Under the pieces are notes generated by a model. The model saw only the letters and a program-made list of their open reading frames with translations, was not told the DNA's origin and did no database searches. A stretch of DNA of 64,000 bases, from assembly GCA_963556695.1 (NCBI GenBank), contig CAUWAG010000004.1, forward strand, positions 3,038,001-3,102,000, in the 5' to 3' direction. The DNA is from Anthostomella pinea (lineage: Eukaryota > Ascomycota > Sordariomycetes > Xylariales > Xylariaceae). Positions 33,545 to 46,900 of the stretch are shown here, one piece after another. The translations under genes were made by a program, and so were the position numbers. Positions within the stretch are counted from its first letter, which is position 1, and the number at the start of each line of letters is the position of its first letter.

Positions 33545-36500
33545 TTATTTGTTAGAAAGCTTGGTCTTGACCTTGCCAAACATGGCCGAGAGTCGGTTCT
33601 TCTTCTTCTTGTCGGTCGTGGAGGGACTATCCGTCTTGTCGGCCGTGGCGGCACTATCGGTGGGCTTGGAGACGCTGCTGCTGCTGGGAGTACCGGCAGC
33701 CGGTTCAACAGGCTTGGCAGGCGTGGTAGGGTCAACAGACGGGGCGCGGTTGGTAGTCGTCTCCTCGGTAGGTTTCGTCTCAACGCCGGTCGTCACAACT
33801 GGAGCTGTCTGTGAGGACGCAGGCTCGATGACGGGCTCGGGAACCTCGACGGGCTTCGTCTCGACAGGCTCCGTCTCCGTCTCTACGGGCTTCGTCTCTA
33901 CACCGGTCGTCACTTCCGGACCCAGCACTACCGGAGCCGCCAGTGCGGACAAAGGCTCGAGGACGGGCAGGGGACCCTCGGCTGGCTTCGTCTCTGTCGC
34001 GGCGGGAGTCTCGGCTTTGCCGGGCTCGCTGGTCACCTTGGCTGGTGTGATCTCCTTGAGGAGCTCAGCCTCCATCGCCTTCTTCTCTACGACAGCTTCC
34101 GTGTTTGCCGCAGCCTCGGGGGCCCTTCCAGATTCGGTGATGGATTCATTTACTTCGGTAGGCACCTCAGGCGAGACTTCCTCACGAGTTTCCTCCTTTG
34201 GCGTGGTTCCGATGGCGGGCTCGCTGGTCACCTGGGCTGGTGTAATCTCCTTGAGAAGCTCAGCCTCCATTGCCTTCTTCTCTACGACAGCTTCCGTGTT
34301 TGCCGCAGCCTCAGGGTCCTTTTCAGCTTCAGTAATGGATTGCTTTACTTCGGTAGGCACCTCAGGCGAGACTTCCTCACGAGTTTCCTCCTTTGTCGTG
34401 GTTCCGATGGCGTTCTGGACCGACTCGGGCAACTTCTCCTTGACCGAGTCAGGCAAGTTGGTTGCGGCTTCAGTGGCAGAAGCTTGGGCAGCGACAGTAG
34501 CGTCCTTGGCCTTCTCAATAGCAGCATCCTTGGCCATAAAGGCACCGGCGACGGCGGCACCGCCAAGAGCGGTAGCGGCAGCCGCGACAGCTGCTGCTGC
34601 CTCGCTAGCGTCGACAGTCTTCTCGGTCTTCTCTGTACCATAGCCGGAAGTGCCCTCGGAGGTGCTGGGCGCCTCCTTCACCTTGTCGAGGAGTTCGCTC
34701 TCAAGAGCAGCCTTCTCCTGGACCTCTTCAGGGACTCCGCTGGCCTCGGCATCGACATGCGCCTTCGCTTGACTCTCCTTGACGACCTCGGGGACCTTGG
34801 TCTCGATAGGCGCGCCTGCAGCCAGCGCAGCGGTGCTCGACTCGGGGGCAGTCGAGGAGAATGCAGCAGGAAAGCCACCTTGTCTAGGTCAACGACAGTC
34901 CCGCAAATTGTATGTGAGGGAGCATACCTGGAAGCGCGTCACTAGCGGCATAGGACTCAGGGTCCAGCTTGACGTGGCTGGTTGTGCTCTCGGCAGCAAT
35001 GCCTTCAGGAATCTTCTCGCCGGGCGCAAGCTTGATGGGGTTGACGCCACCCACACCGGCCGGCATCGGGTTTATGCCAAAGTCACTGTTCGTCTTCTCC
35101 AGTGCAGGCGTCTCTGGGAAAGATCCAGGAAGACCAGACTGGTCCTCCTTCTTCTCCAGGGGCGCATCTGCGGCCAGGGCAGCGGTAGTGGAATCGGGGT
35201 GGGCAGAGTTCATCATGGCTGTCGTTGCGGGGGCTGACGAAACGATGCGCTCGGGGGTCAGGACGTTGTTCTCGTTGCCACTCTCGTCGGCTTCTTTCGG
35301 TGCGGTGTGATCAGTAACCCAGTCGCCGTCTACAACAAACTATATCGGTGGCTCTGATTAGCTCTTGAAGGTATGTGAAGAGGGTTGGCAAGGCAGAGGT
35401 AAGTAAAGGCGGGAAGTGTAAAGAAGTAGGTTCGGAGGAGGGACACAGGCTAGTGTCGGAATGGGTGTAGGAGGGGGGGAAATTAAAGAAATGTCAACTT
35501 TGACAAACAGCCCGTCCCGAAAAAAGAGATAGCACACGAGATGAAGCTCTCGGGTAGCTCGCACAGCAGCTGCGCTAGGGACCGAGACACAACCCCCCTC
35601 TTTTCACCTGAAGAAACCGGGCAGGCCTGGGACCATGACGATGGTTGGGACTGAACAACTCCACCAACGTTCGAGATGCCCCTGCCCTTGCGCCTGCTGC
35701 CTCGCTTGCTGCATTGCGCCGCGGGAGGAAAGCGGCACCAGGGTTCGCAGCAGCTGACAGTGACGATGTGAAGCCGGAAACCGCGAACCTGGACCGCTGC
35801 ACTCGATTGGTGTTGTTATGATTCTCGTCAATTGACCTATGAGCATCGCCGCCCGCACACGGCCTCAAGCACGCAGCAAGCGGCGCGCATCGGCGAACCC
35901 CAACAATTGCGTCATACCTCAAGTCAATTGTGCGTATGCATCGACATACACGCATCAGTACTTCGTAAGGCGGGTTTTGGCCGATAGCTGGGGGGGGCCG
36001 AACAGACAATAGTATTAGGCAGCCATCCGAGGCTTCTTGGGTTGCGCAAGCCCTCTGGGCCTATTTGCCTGGTAGGCCGGTATTTCCGAGGCTCGGAACT
36101 GCAGAAGCGCCTTGCGCTCGTGGACAGTCCGGCGAAACGCAACATGATATGGCAACAGAAGCGAGGGGACCATTCGAACCGCATAACGAAATGTTGCTGA
36201 CGAACCTTGTAGAATATCTTCTCGGAGGCATCGGGTACTGTCACGTTCTTCTCGAAGTGGTCGCCAACCTTCTCTAGCTTCTCGGTCTTCTTCCAGCCGT
36301 CAAAAGTGCCCGTCACGTAGACTTCGGTGGCGGGGTGATCCCTATCAATGGGGAGAGATATGTCAGCTCGGCCCAATCGATGCTGGTGGTCGCGACGGTG
36401 CTGTCAAGGTTCGAGGGTGTCGTCAAGATTCCAGAAGTGCTGTGGGTAGCGCAACAAAGCATCTTTGGCGGCTGCATTGCGACAGACCCTCTCATGTTGC

Positions 36501-36554
36501 TTCTTGTGGCAGATAGATAAGGCGCACTCACCACTTGAACACGAAGCTTCCCAT
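33545..36554 (-). CDS. CBM48 (AMPK-beta-like) protein, Crp1/Mdg1 type, with long Pro/Glu/Thr-rich tail
   Basis: Four exons on the minus strand, 36554-36532, 36341-36206, 35339-34928 and 34878-33545, encode 634 aa. The N-terminal about 85 residues form a glycogen-binding CBM48 fold: MGSFVFKW, then EVYVTGTFDGWKKTEKLEKV, NVTVPDASEKIFYK and FVVDGDWVTDH. The rest is low-complexity Ala/Glu/Pro/Thr sequence ending in a basic KKKKNRLSAMFGKVKTKLSNK. In yeast, Crp1 binds cruciform DNA and Mdg1 acts in pheromone signalling; neither activity can be read from this sequence. A block of about 65 residues is duplicated in tandem near residues 310-440, starting AIGTTTKEETREEVSPEVPT and again AIGTTPKEETREEVSPEVPT. 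The second intron (35340-36205) is 866 nt, very long for this genome, and may hold regulatory sequence or an alternative promoter. The first exon is only 23 nt. Confidence 0.87.
34024..34416 (-). repeat. Tandem coding duplication of about 195 bp
   Basis: Two nearly identical copies (about 34024-34218 and 34219-34416) lie inside the last exon of the CBM48 protein gene. Both code for the EETREEVSPEVPTEV...KKAMEAELLKEITPA block. Copies differ at scattered sites, including DPEAAANTEA against APEAAANTEA, so the duplication is fairly recent and in frame. Confidence 0.85.
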
Positions 36555-36949
36555 ATTAGCAGTCGGTCGAAGAGAGAGGTATCAGGCAGGCGAAGGGCGG
36601 ATCGGTGTTATCGTGAGGTGTAATCGAGGGGATGTATCAAGCGCTCGTGAGGTCTGGCAGACAGACAGGTCGGATAGGCAGGCAGTCAGGAAGATGGAGG
36701 AAGAGGCGAGGGGAGCTAGCTGCGTGTGGAGTTTTCGCCGCGCCTGGCTGATAGTCGCACCAAAAGAGGAAAAGTGTTCAAGCTTAGCGCTGTCATTTGC
36801 AGATGACAGCGCTACCTTTGTCAAATCACAGGTAGCCCCCACTTTGGCCCTCGCTAATGCCCGCTAACGTCAAGCTGACAGAGCCCTGTTAAGATTGCTG
36901 ACCTTAAGCTTCAGGGTACCGCCTGTAACTGTAAGACACCTCGAAACGC

Positions 36950-39900
36950 CCTCGAGGTACAACGCATATGAAAACGCTTTAATAATTTGAAAATATAAAC
37001 GTCACAATTTATACGTTATTTTAAAATAAGACCTTTTCGGCTTCATTACGCTTTAAATTACGTCGTAATTAAAAGCTTTTAACGTCGTATTATATATATA
37101 AATATAAATTAAACCTAATTTTTAACTTGATTAAACGTTATAAAAATGAAATTATTACTTATAAATTTATATAACGGTGTAAGCTTAATGATTTTAAAAC
37201 TTAAGCTTTTAAAGTTCGAGCAGCTTTTTATAGATTTTTGCTAACTTTGGTAATTATTTTAAACTAAAAATTCGACTAAATAAACGCCGTTCTAACGTTT
37301 TTAATAAAAAACTAAATAAGCAAATTTATATAAAGACTTTTTAACAGCTTTAAAAGGCTTTATACGATATATTCCGATGAAAATACTATTAATTAATAAT
37401 TAATAATCATCTTCAAACTTAAAAAACCTTTGTATAGCTTTAAATAAAGCCTTTGCTAAGAATAAAAGCGCTTTTAAAGAAACCTTTTAAAAGCTCGGCT
37501 TTCAATTTTTAATCTTTAATAATGCTGTTTATTACTTTATAGAACGTTATATTTCCGTAATAATTGGTGTAAAAAACTTCTTTGTTTTAAAAAGAAATCT
37601 TTTTAAAGCCTTTAAAATAAAAGATTTATAGGTTACATAGCACTTTTCCGGCGTTAAAATCGTAAAAATCGTAAAAATCGCTCTTTATAACCATTTTCAA
37701 AAATATGTATTTAACGTAAGGTAAAAACTTTTAATTAAGCTTGTACAAAGCGCTTAAACATACTTATCTCGCTTTATATAATTAATATAAAAAATTAAAA
37801 TAAATTTAGACCCAATAATACTTCGGAAGTTACTTAAAGTATTAATTTATAATTAAATTTAAACCCTTCTTTACGTATTGTATACGCTTTGAAGTTTTCT
37901 ACTTTATAAAAGTACTTTCATGGCAACTTACCACTTTAAAACCGTATGATTTATTACGCTTAAAAGACTTTTTTCATATTTATAAAATATAAAGAACTTA
38001 AACATTCGTTGAAACGCCTGAAATACGTTCAAGTATTTATTAATACGCTTAAAAAGTTTTTTTTAACATTATAATGTTAATTACGTTGATAACGATAAAA
38101 AGAACATTAAATTAATATTTAACTTCGTTTTTACTAAAAACGTTATTTTAAAATCTTTAAAACTTTATATTTCTATATCTTAATTTATTATAAATTCAAA
38201 ATATTATATTATCAACGGAACTATAAAAAAGTTGTTTAACTTAAAAGCTCATAAATAAGCTTAAATATACTTTTAACACATTTTTATTACGTTTTAATAA
38301 CGTTAAAGCTATTTATTTAGCTTATAACACCGAAGTTAATCGATAAACGAAGTATATTTAAATACAAAAGTTTTATATATACTAACAAATTCAAGCTAAG
38401 TATATTTTATTAAAGTTCTGATTACGAAGGAAATGTTGGTTAATAGCCTTATTAAAGCTATATTAAAAATAAAATTTAATACTTTTTCAAGCTTTTAAAA
38501 CTTTTTAAAATTGAATAAATCGTTAAAAATATTATAACATCTTAATTAATATATGATCATATATTAACTTACTTTATTAACTTCTTCGAGAAAAATTTAC
38601 ACTTTATCACTACTTTTGTACAGTTTTAATATATTATAACATTTTATTATATAATATTATGTTATTTTACTTTAAAAATTAGTTTACGATTTTAAGCGTC
38701 TTATAATACTTTGATAAAAGCATGTTATAACCTTATAACGTAGTTAATAAGCGAGTTAATATTACAAGCAAGTTAGCACTCGTTATTTAAATGTTATATT
38801 AAATAACGTATTATAACGTATTCAATTGAATTAAATCCATCGAATTTTTCTTTTTAAAGGTTTTTATCTTTGTTATATAAGTTCGCGTATTATAGCTAGT
38901 GTTTTTATAAACGTTACACCGTCGCTTACGCGCTATCGCCCTTTTTAAACGACAATTACTTTTACTTATTTCTTATCTTGCTAGTTTAATACTATCTTTT
39001 ATAGCTTAAAGACTTACTGCATCTTTAACGGAAAGTATTCTTCTTTTTACTAAACGTTTATTTTTTATTTTCTACCGTTTATTTAATAAGTAATTAGCTT
39101 CTTTCAACTCGCGGAACCGGGAATTAACTAAAGCAACTTTGTATATAAAACCGTATATAGCTTTTAAAAACAAGTTTAATACATTAACAATCAATATAAA
39201 TAAGCTCTTTTAATGGTTTTTATTTTAATTTTCAGTATAAACTAACTAAGTTACCGCTTTGTTAATAATAATAATAAGGGTTTTTAAAATTTAGATAATA
39301 AGTAGCAAATCAAGGTTTAATAACGGTATTTATACAATAGTAATAGTGTTTAGCTTCGAAATAATTCTTTTGATGTGAAAGAGAATAAAGCTAGTAGCAT
39401 TAAACTTGCTTAAACGTTTTTCGGCGTTATAATAACGTTATATGCTTTATAAAACGCTGTAAGAAGGTCCTCTTTTAAAACGTAATTATATAAGGCCGTA
39501 TAAAATCTTTAATTAAGCGACCGTAAGCTCTTTTAAGTGGGTTAAAACAGCTAAAGGTTAAAAGTTAACGCTTATAAGAAAAGTAAACAGGCATATAAAA
39601 AGTAATAATGTTATTATTTTAATAGTAATCTTTAAAAACTTAAAAATAATGAACGGTAAAACCACTTAACTATTAGCATTAATAGTAAAAATTACTATAA
39701 ACTATTTTTTTTTACTTTACTAAGCTTATTTAAGCCTATTACGTTTCTTAGCGCTTATAACGGCTATACCTGACCTAATAATGCCTATTATAAACCTAGT
39801 TTTATTAAAGTTATAAATATTTACGTTTTAAATACTGTAACTCAGAACTATTGTGGCAATTTAATAAAATTACGCGCAATATACGTTTAAATCTTTATTT

Positions 39901-40342
39901 AAGACCTTTAAATAGTTTATTTTGCGATAAAAACGCTTTTAAAAACTTAGTGTACGTTTAATAAAGTTTCGCGTTTATTTCTTTTTAACGCGCTTAACTT
40001 TATGCGTCGTTATTGATTGATTTGCTATATTTTTAGTATACTTATACCGGGACGGAAATGCTCGCGCATTTAAATCGAGAATAAAAAGAAATTCTCTTTA
40101 AAAACAATAAGTTTTAAAATATTAAACATGCTATCGCGTTATAATTTCATTTTTTTAATTTTATTACTTAAAGTAAAACGAAAGACGTTAAAAGGTTTTA
40201 TAAGTCGAAATATATGAATATAAAGGTTACGTCGTTTAAGTTAAAAAGCTAGCTGTAAGTCTAATTAGTTATATCGCGGTGCTATTATTATTAATATAGA
40301 TGTAATGGTTAAAATCGTAGTAGTTTAAAAGTTTATGTCAGA
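36950..40342. repeat. 3.4-kb AT-rich island, RIP-like repeat remains
   Basis: Nearly the whole stretch is A/T with scattered TTTAAA, ATAACG and TTATAT words and no ORF above 60 codons on either strand. Remaining G and C are mostly in CG or GC contexts, such as AACGTTA and AAAGCTT. This matches what heavy RIP leaves of a former transposon. The original family cannot be read by eye. The sharp right edge meets the LTR-like segment starting at 40343. Confidence 0.8.
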
Positions 40343-40920
40343 TGTTGGATCCCAGATATGGTGCCCTTAGGTGCAGTACACGCTAGGGGGCTGCCAGGGG
40401 ACCAGCGGATCCACCCTGGCATGGTGCAATATGGTATTTATCTTTAGATTAGCCCTGCTGAGCATACTTGAGAATGACAACAACGTTTGCAGCGACCGCT
40501 CACACCCCAAAGGCTTGTAATCCTTCTAGAATCTCACAGTTTATAATAATTACTAACTCGCTTATTAGCTACGTTAAATGTTCAGAGTAGCTAATTAATA
40601 ATAATACCCTTGATTAAAAAAAGCGTATTAAATATTACAACGTTAGTAAAAAAAAAAACTTTAAAAGTTAAATGCATTAAAGCGCTAGCTTTAAAGCATT
40701 TATAACACCCTTATAGCATTATAAATACTAGCTTTTAATTAGTTTAAATAATGCGTGTTTATTATAATTATCTAGTCACCTTAGACGATCACCTAGCTAC
40801 TTAAAGGGGGCTTAACCCCCAGCTTAAAAGACTTCTTCTTTTTCCTTTTAATATAAAACACTTGATAATCTCACAGGATCTGAAGTATGAGATCTGACTG
40901 CTAGCAGTGTTAGGGCAACA
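40343..40920. mobile_element. LTR-like segment, TGTTG...CAACA
   Basis: A 578-bp segment begins TGTTGGATCCCAG and ends GTTAGGGCAACA, giving the short inverted ends TGTTG/CAACA typical of retrotransposon LTRs. The first about 200 bp are of normal composition; the middle (about 40545-40860) is AT-rich. The flanking 5-mers (TCAGA and CTTCC) do not match, so it may be one LTR of a damaged element rather than a solo LTR. The AT-rich island to its left could be the degraded interior. Alternatively, the pyrimidine tract at 40921-40950 could be the polypurine tract of an element read on the minus strand, placing the interior to the right. Confidence 0.5.
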
Positions 40921-43900
40921 CTTCCCCTTTCACTTCCCCTTTCCCTTGCTAAATCTTCTTTCCTCATGCCGTAGACGTGAAATTGGCGTCGTTAGGGGAC
41001 CGTAAAGCTCGAGTAGGTATGTGAGGTTTGCCTTGGTGAATGTCGGTTCAGCTGGCCGCAATGAGAAATGGAGCGGAAGGGGAGGGGAGGGGCGGAGTAC
41101 TTTATCTACCTAGGTATTTCTTATTTTTTAATTCTGTTGCTCCGAACTTACATCTCTAGGATGCTTGGTTACTTAGTTGGGCGGGGCAAGGGGCTTTCTG
41201 GCCGGGTTTGTGTGTGAATAATGTGTCCGCACCTACATGTATGGCCCTTCTGGTTTTGTTCACTGTCTCTCCCTGACGGCATGTGTCTTGCCTTGGCTGG
41301 CTGGCTCAGTGTGGGTGTCCCCGCGATCAGCTGGCGGTTGGTGATGGTCGTTCTCATGTATTTGGCTTTGTTAGATTATGGCGAGATGACTTGCTGGTCG
41401 ACAAGGCCGACAAAGGCCTGGCTGAGTAGGTTGAATCGTCGTGGGAAACTCATGAGGTTGAGCAAGAAGAGAGAAGGTGTTTGATGATATGTAGTATATC
41501 TCGGTATACACATCATTCTCGGACCCCTCTCAGGATACTCTTCCTGTAGAAGGGGCCCTGGCGAGCATGTTGGCCGTCAGGTCGTTTGACGTGTGTTGAC
41601 CTGACCTATTACTGCTCATGTTTTCTTCGTTCTCCATCTAGATGCTGACCGAGGGGATTGCCGTAGCTTCACCGCTGAGTTGGTCTTTCAAACACAAGAC
41701 AGTAGAATGGACTGCAATGTCAAGTCTTCCTTGTGCTCCATACTTGTCCGACGTGCCTCCCTTTGAGCTGGGCAATATGTTGGTCATTTCCGCTTTACGA
41801 GATTGCTAGGTAATTTCGACTGACTTCTAGCTTAGCTGGCATGGTGTCGATGCGTCGTGGGACCATATGGCATAAATCTTGTTTAAAGTAATCTCTCCTC
41901 ATAGGATGGAGTTGGTAGGGGCGAGTTGACCCGTCATATGATACGCCGTAGTCTGTCTCGCGTCCGTGTCTATGACTCCATGCTTGATGTGTGTGTGCCT
42001 GCTATGCTATTCTCGGTGAAGGCCTCGACTTCTCACAGTATAGAGAGAGCAATCGGCTCCTCTCTTCGGCTTTCCGATCATAGTTCGTGTTGCAGCTGAG
42101 CTGGTTCCACCTGTGGTCGGTTTCCAACTCCAGTCTACGCATAGCTTGGGCGTGATGTTTCTGGGAGGCGACCTGGTTGGCACTTGCGAATGCCCAAGTG
42201 TCCGTTGGTCAGGGCATGAACGAACCTGTTCAGAAAGCGGTATTGACGACATGGCACAGAGGACTGGAGGTAACAGTGGTCCAGAGTGCTCTTATTGTGA
42301 TTCATGTGCTTGCAATCTAGAACACGGCGAATATAAAAAGGCTGGCTGAATAGCTATACGAGGATTTATGAGACAATCCTAAGTAACGGTTCGCTTTTTT
42401 ACAGAAATTGTGAGAAACTCTCGAAGATAAGATATCACCCGCAGTCCCTGGACTTGGTATGGTATTTGGGAAGGGTGGATATCGGTGGTCTTGCTGCATA
42501 AGTCTATGGGTTTGTTTCTTCGAGTCTCTAGAGACTATAGATTCACACGAATCTCAGCATGAGAGCCAACTTCAAGGACAACATTGCTTAGAAGCGTAGG
42601 TGCATTGATGACCCTTCCAGAGAGACTGGCCCACGCACTGACATCAGCTTTGGCTGCTACGTGGGAAGCACACCGTACTGAGCAACGAACCCAGGGATAT
42701 AATACAGTTTCTACTGTTAGGCATTCCCTTTGCACATATGCCCACAAGGCGTATGTTCTGGTGCAAATTTTCAGTGTTAATACTACCGAGTCAAGAATAC
42801 TTGAGCATAAGTGAGGAGTTTACCAAGCTGTTGGGTTTTGACATGTGTTGAACTACCCAAACGATACTGGGGAGAGCTATTTGAGTATTCATCATAGATT
42901 TCATACGTCAGGGTAGCCCAGGTGGTCAGCTGCAGACTTCATGAATTCCGTACTTCTGCTACATTTGATCACCGACGTTGGGCTGATTCTATCAGGCCGT
43001 CAGGTACCTCACCTGCTCTGCTCGAGCAGGAAGAGAAAACGCCTAGCCTAGGTTCTGAACACAAGGTGAGAAATGCCCTTGGACGTAGTACTCATGTGAC
43101 GCTAGCTGACGAGTATCCGGGCATGGCCGTGACCTTCCCAGGTGTGTCGATAGACACTGCAACAACCTCGCCCGCGGAACTATCGTGTCGGTGCCGGTAC
43201 AAGGGGTCCAGATCTATACAGCTCCGCCAGCGGCATATCGATGTTCCTGCTATTGTCGCCATGGAGATGCCGGCGGCAGCACCGCCAAAGAGCCCAACCA
43301 GGTCGCGGCCCAGGGTGTCATTGATTCGTCAATGGCAGTCTCCCGGGCCGCCATACGACCTGGAGAAGCGACTGTGCCACAGCAGTTGGCACAAGTTGCT
43401 GAAGAATGAGGCACATTCTGCGCCTGCGGTATGGGCTTTCTTCGTTGACACCACCGCCGTCGATCGGATCTATCCGCGTAGCGACGCGGCAAAGCAATGT
43501 GGTTCGCCTCGGGGGCCGGCCCACTGTCGCAGACGATATCGACGCACGTCGCGTGTTTCGGATCATGCAGGGGACTTCCGACTCCACGGGGACGAAATAC
43601 GCCTATTGATCCACGCGTTGGCTGGAAAGACTCCCGTGTGCGGCGCCAGTAGCCTCGGTGCCCCCTTCTTGCCGCTGCATCGTCCTGATCGGGGGGCATG
43701 TTCCCTATTGGGAATGCGAGGTGCTTGGTGGTGGCAGTGGATCGTCACGGCCGCAGATCGAGACCTTCGGGTACGGCTAACAGCCAGCCAGATGTCCAAG
43801 AGAAGTTGTATCGTGCGTGCTGTGCATGACTTCGCGTGAGTGATCTTCCCCGTGGCTCTTACCACCACATACAGGTAACGCCATGATGCTACATGATGCA

Positions 43901-46900
43901 TTGTAGGAGCGCCTACCTGGTCAGCGAGACGCACACGTGTCGTTCTAGGCTAACTGGTGAGCATACCGGTAGAACGGTGGCCTTGGATTTGGCTGTCAAT
44001 GTGAAACTTGGCCGGGACCATGAACTCCATGCCGAGGCCTACCTAGCTGAATCATGCTCTTCAGTGGTACTGTACCATTGGCCAACGACCAACTGCATTG
44101 TAGGATTTGTATAGGGGATGTTGTAAACGACAAGTCCCATGGAGAGATCGCCGAGATCCCTCGTGGCAAGAGGAGTACCGGCATGTTGGCTAAAAATTAC
44201 CTGAACATAAGGGTGCTGTCTCGTGGACCGGAGGATCATTGGAGACCAGGACTCACCCTCAGAACAGGCCAGATCAACTATCTCCTCAGGTGCCCATAGT
44301 GATCAGCGTAAGTCTAGATACGGACAATCACCCTTCATGAAAGCCGCGAACCAGTCTCGTCTAGCCCTACCTCAACCCAAGGCCAGCACCGGGGTCTGGG
44401 AGGGTGTCCTCAGGCTGTGCCTCGTTCTAGTAGTCCCAAGAGAAGGCCTACTCTGGTAGGGTAACACGGCGTTAGGATCAGCGATCGAGGCGAGGCCAGC
44501 AATACTGATCCTTCCTCCTTGTGAGCCTGATGATATGCCCGAAGAACATACGCCTATCGAAGGCCAACTATCCACACATATATTGAGAGAGAGAACATGG
44601 GAAACGGGTGCCCAGTTCCGGGACCAAGACTTTACAAAGTGCCAACAGTTGTACATGCGTTATGTCTCCCGCGATCAGGAAGCTTAGACGCCGTGGGACA
44701 CAGCCGCGGCCACAAGCGCAGGTATCATGAAGGAATGGGTGCAGAAGGGGGTCGGGCCGAAAGGGTGGTCGAGGGAAAGGCATACATGCAGGCTACATGC
44801 TGTGCTTCCCCTTCCCAGGTGGCGAGGCTGAGCCTGCGTGCATCGTAACGTGGTTCGGACGTTGTAGGAAGCAAGGTACAGACCGACAAGCCAAGATCGA
44901 TGGCGTTCTCGCGTATCACAGACCATCCCCACAGCCCCTGAATACTGATCTCGCGCAAGATGCTGCACAGGACGGGAACAAGGACGGCAACAAAGACGGC
45001 CGTTCGGAGTAGTCAAGACTATAGCCCCGATAGTCGTACCATGGGGTGGGTGTGGGAGGCGGCGCAGTGAGGACAGGCCCATGTATACACCGTAATCCAT
45101 GATGGAGAACGACAATGGCGATGATGGTGATGTCGGCTCGCGGAATATACGTATATCCAAGACGGATGGGATTTACTATGCAGTACGACAGTGAGCGGCT
45201 CGCATAGGATAGCCACGCGGTTGAGTGGGATTCCGGCGCTAATGCTCACGCTCACGCTCACGCTCACGCCCACAACCACACCCACACACAGCACGACTCA
45301 TAGAGCCAGGTCACGCACCTTCGACTACTGTGAGTACGACGTTACCGCATATACCTGGACAACCACGCGACACAATTAGTCTCGTGCAGGAGGGGTAAGC
45401 CACGACCGTCGTTGGTGTTCCCTTCAGGGTGGCTGTTCATCTCCAAGACTGCAGACTGCATACCACAGCGCGGATGGCGGCAGCGGAGCGGAGCCAGAGA
45501 ATGCCTTCACCTACAGTAGAGATAGTGATGAGCATGGTGGGTGAGCTAAGAAGAGCGGGACGGGTGTCAACGGATGCGGTTGTTGTTGTGATTGCGGTTG
45601 TGGTTGAAGGGAGAGTCAGTTCAGGGAGGAGTCCTATAAATAAAAATTAAGCGCTGACATTCTCCATGTGCACATGAGCTGCGGTCATGGCAGCCTGCAG
45701 GTTTCTTATCTCCCCAAAAGACAGACCCTCAATCCGCGTGATCCAAGAGCCCCTTTTAACGGTAAAGGTAGGTAAAGTACATACTCGTAGACGCCACGTA
45801 AAATTACCGGGCGATCGATGGTCTGAGCTCTACTGAGGTAACGGTCCTCGGTCGGTGGTGTGGGGAAGGACAATCATGCTAGTATATTCCCGTCTGACAG
45901 CCTTCTCATCCTCATCCTCATCATCATCGCTATCATATGGCCATATCGCAGGTTGTTCGCGAGTGCGGATCTGAGGGCCTGATGATGATAACCACGAGAT
46001 GTGATGGACAGATCAGCATGGAGGCCCTACTTTTCCCGAAAGAAGGGGCCGTGATCTCACGTTCCCCGGGGGCATCGCCAATTTGGACAGCCCTATCGTG
46101 TCCCAGGAGATCCCAATGATCCGCACAAAATGTGCCGGTCGGAATCCAGAGGATCGGTCCCTGGTGGCATTGCTCCTATAGCACTATCGAGTCGTCCATC
46201 TGCAGGACATAGGAGCGAGTCTTCCGCGCGCAATTCTATGCATGTCATCCATGCCGCGGTTCATCCCTCATGTCGGCATATGCCTGCCCGCCTGCCCACC
46301 TGCCCGCCTGCCCGCCTATCCACCACTGTCCAGCCTTCAGCCCCCAACTTCGCGTCTCCTGCTTTGGCCAGTCAGTTGACAGTCCCCATACATCTCCTGC
46401 GTGCCTGGCCGTCTCCATCTCCCGGTTGCGGTTGCGATTGCCGTTGGACCCCAGATTCGTCAATCCCTTCGGAAAGCTGCCGAGGGCGTCGAGACTCGAA
46501 ACGGCCGCCACATGGTGCGGTTGCGTCTGAATAGACTCGATGTTGAAACAACTTGAAATGGATCAGCAAGGGGATGCAGAATGTTCTCCTCGGAAGTGCG
46601 CGCGCCAGTTGAACTACAACGCCGGATCGACATGACTGATGCTGATCCTCGCAGCCTTCTAAGTTCTGTGCCCGAGCAACAATCACGCAAGTACTGTCTA
46701 TCGCTCGCTACAACTGTCCCTGAGGTACCGTGCTGTCCATGACGTCCAGCGGTCTATAAATAGGACCACGATAGGGAAGGGCTGTTCAGTTACTCGGCGT
46801 CTCGTGCCCAATGGCCGTTCACGAAGGCCGTCTAAGCCACCCTCTCGCCCGTACAACCACATCCCCAATCCTGGCCTCACCTTGCCAAGATGCCATCCCC

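Noticed and set aside
33537..34643. 368-codon plus-strand ORF, Ser/Val-rich
   Set aside because: Antisense of the repetitive CBM48 protein tail; repeats in it are only the mirror of the real coding repeats.
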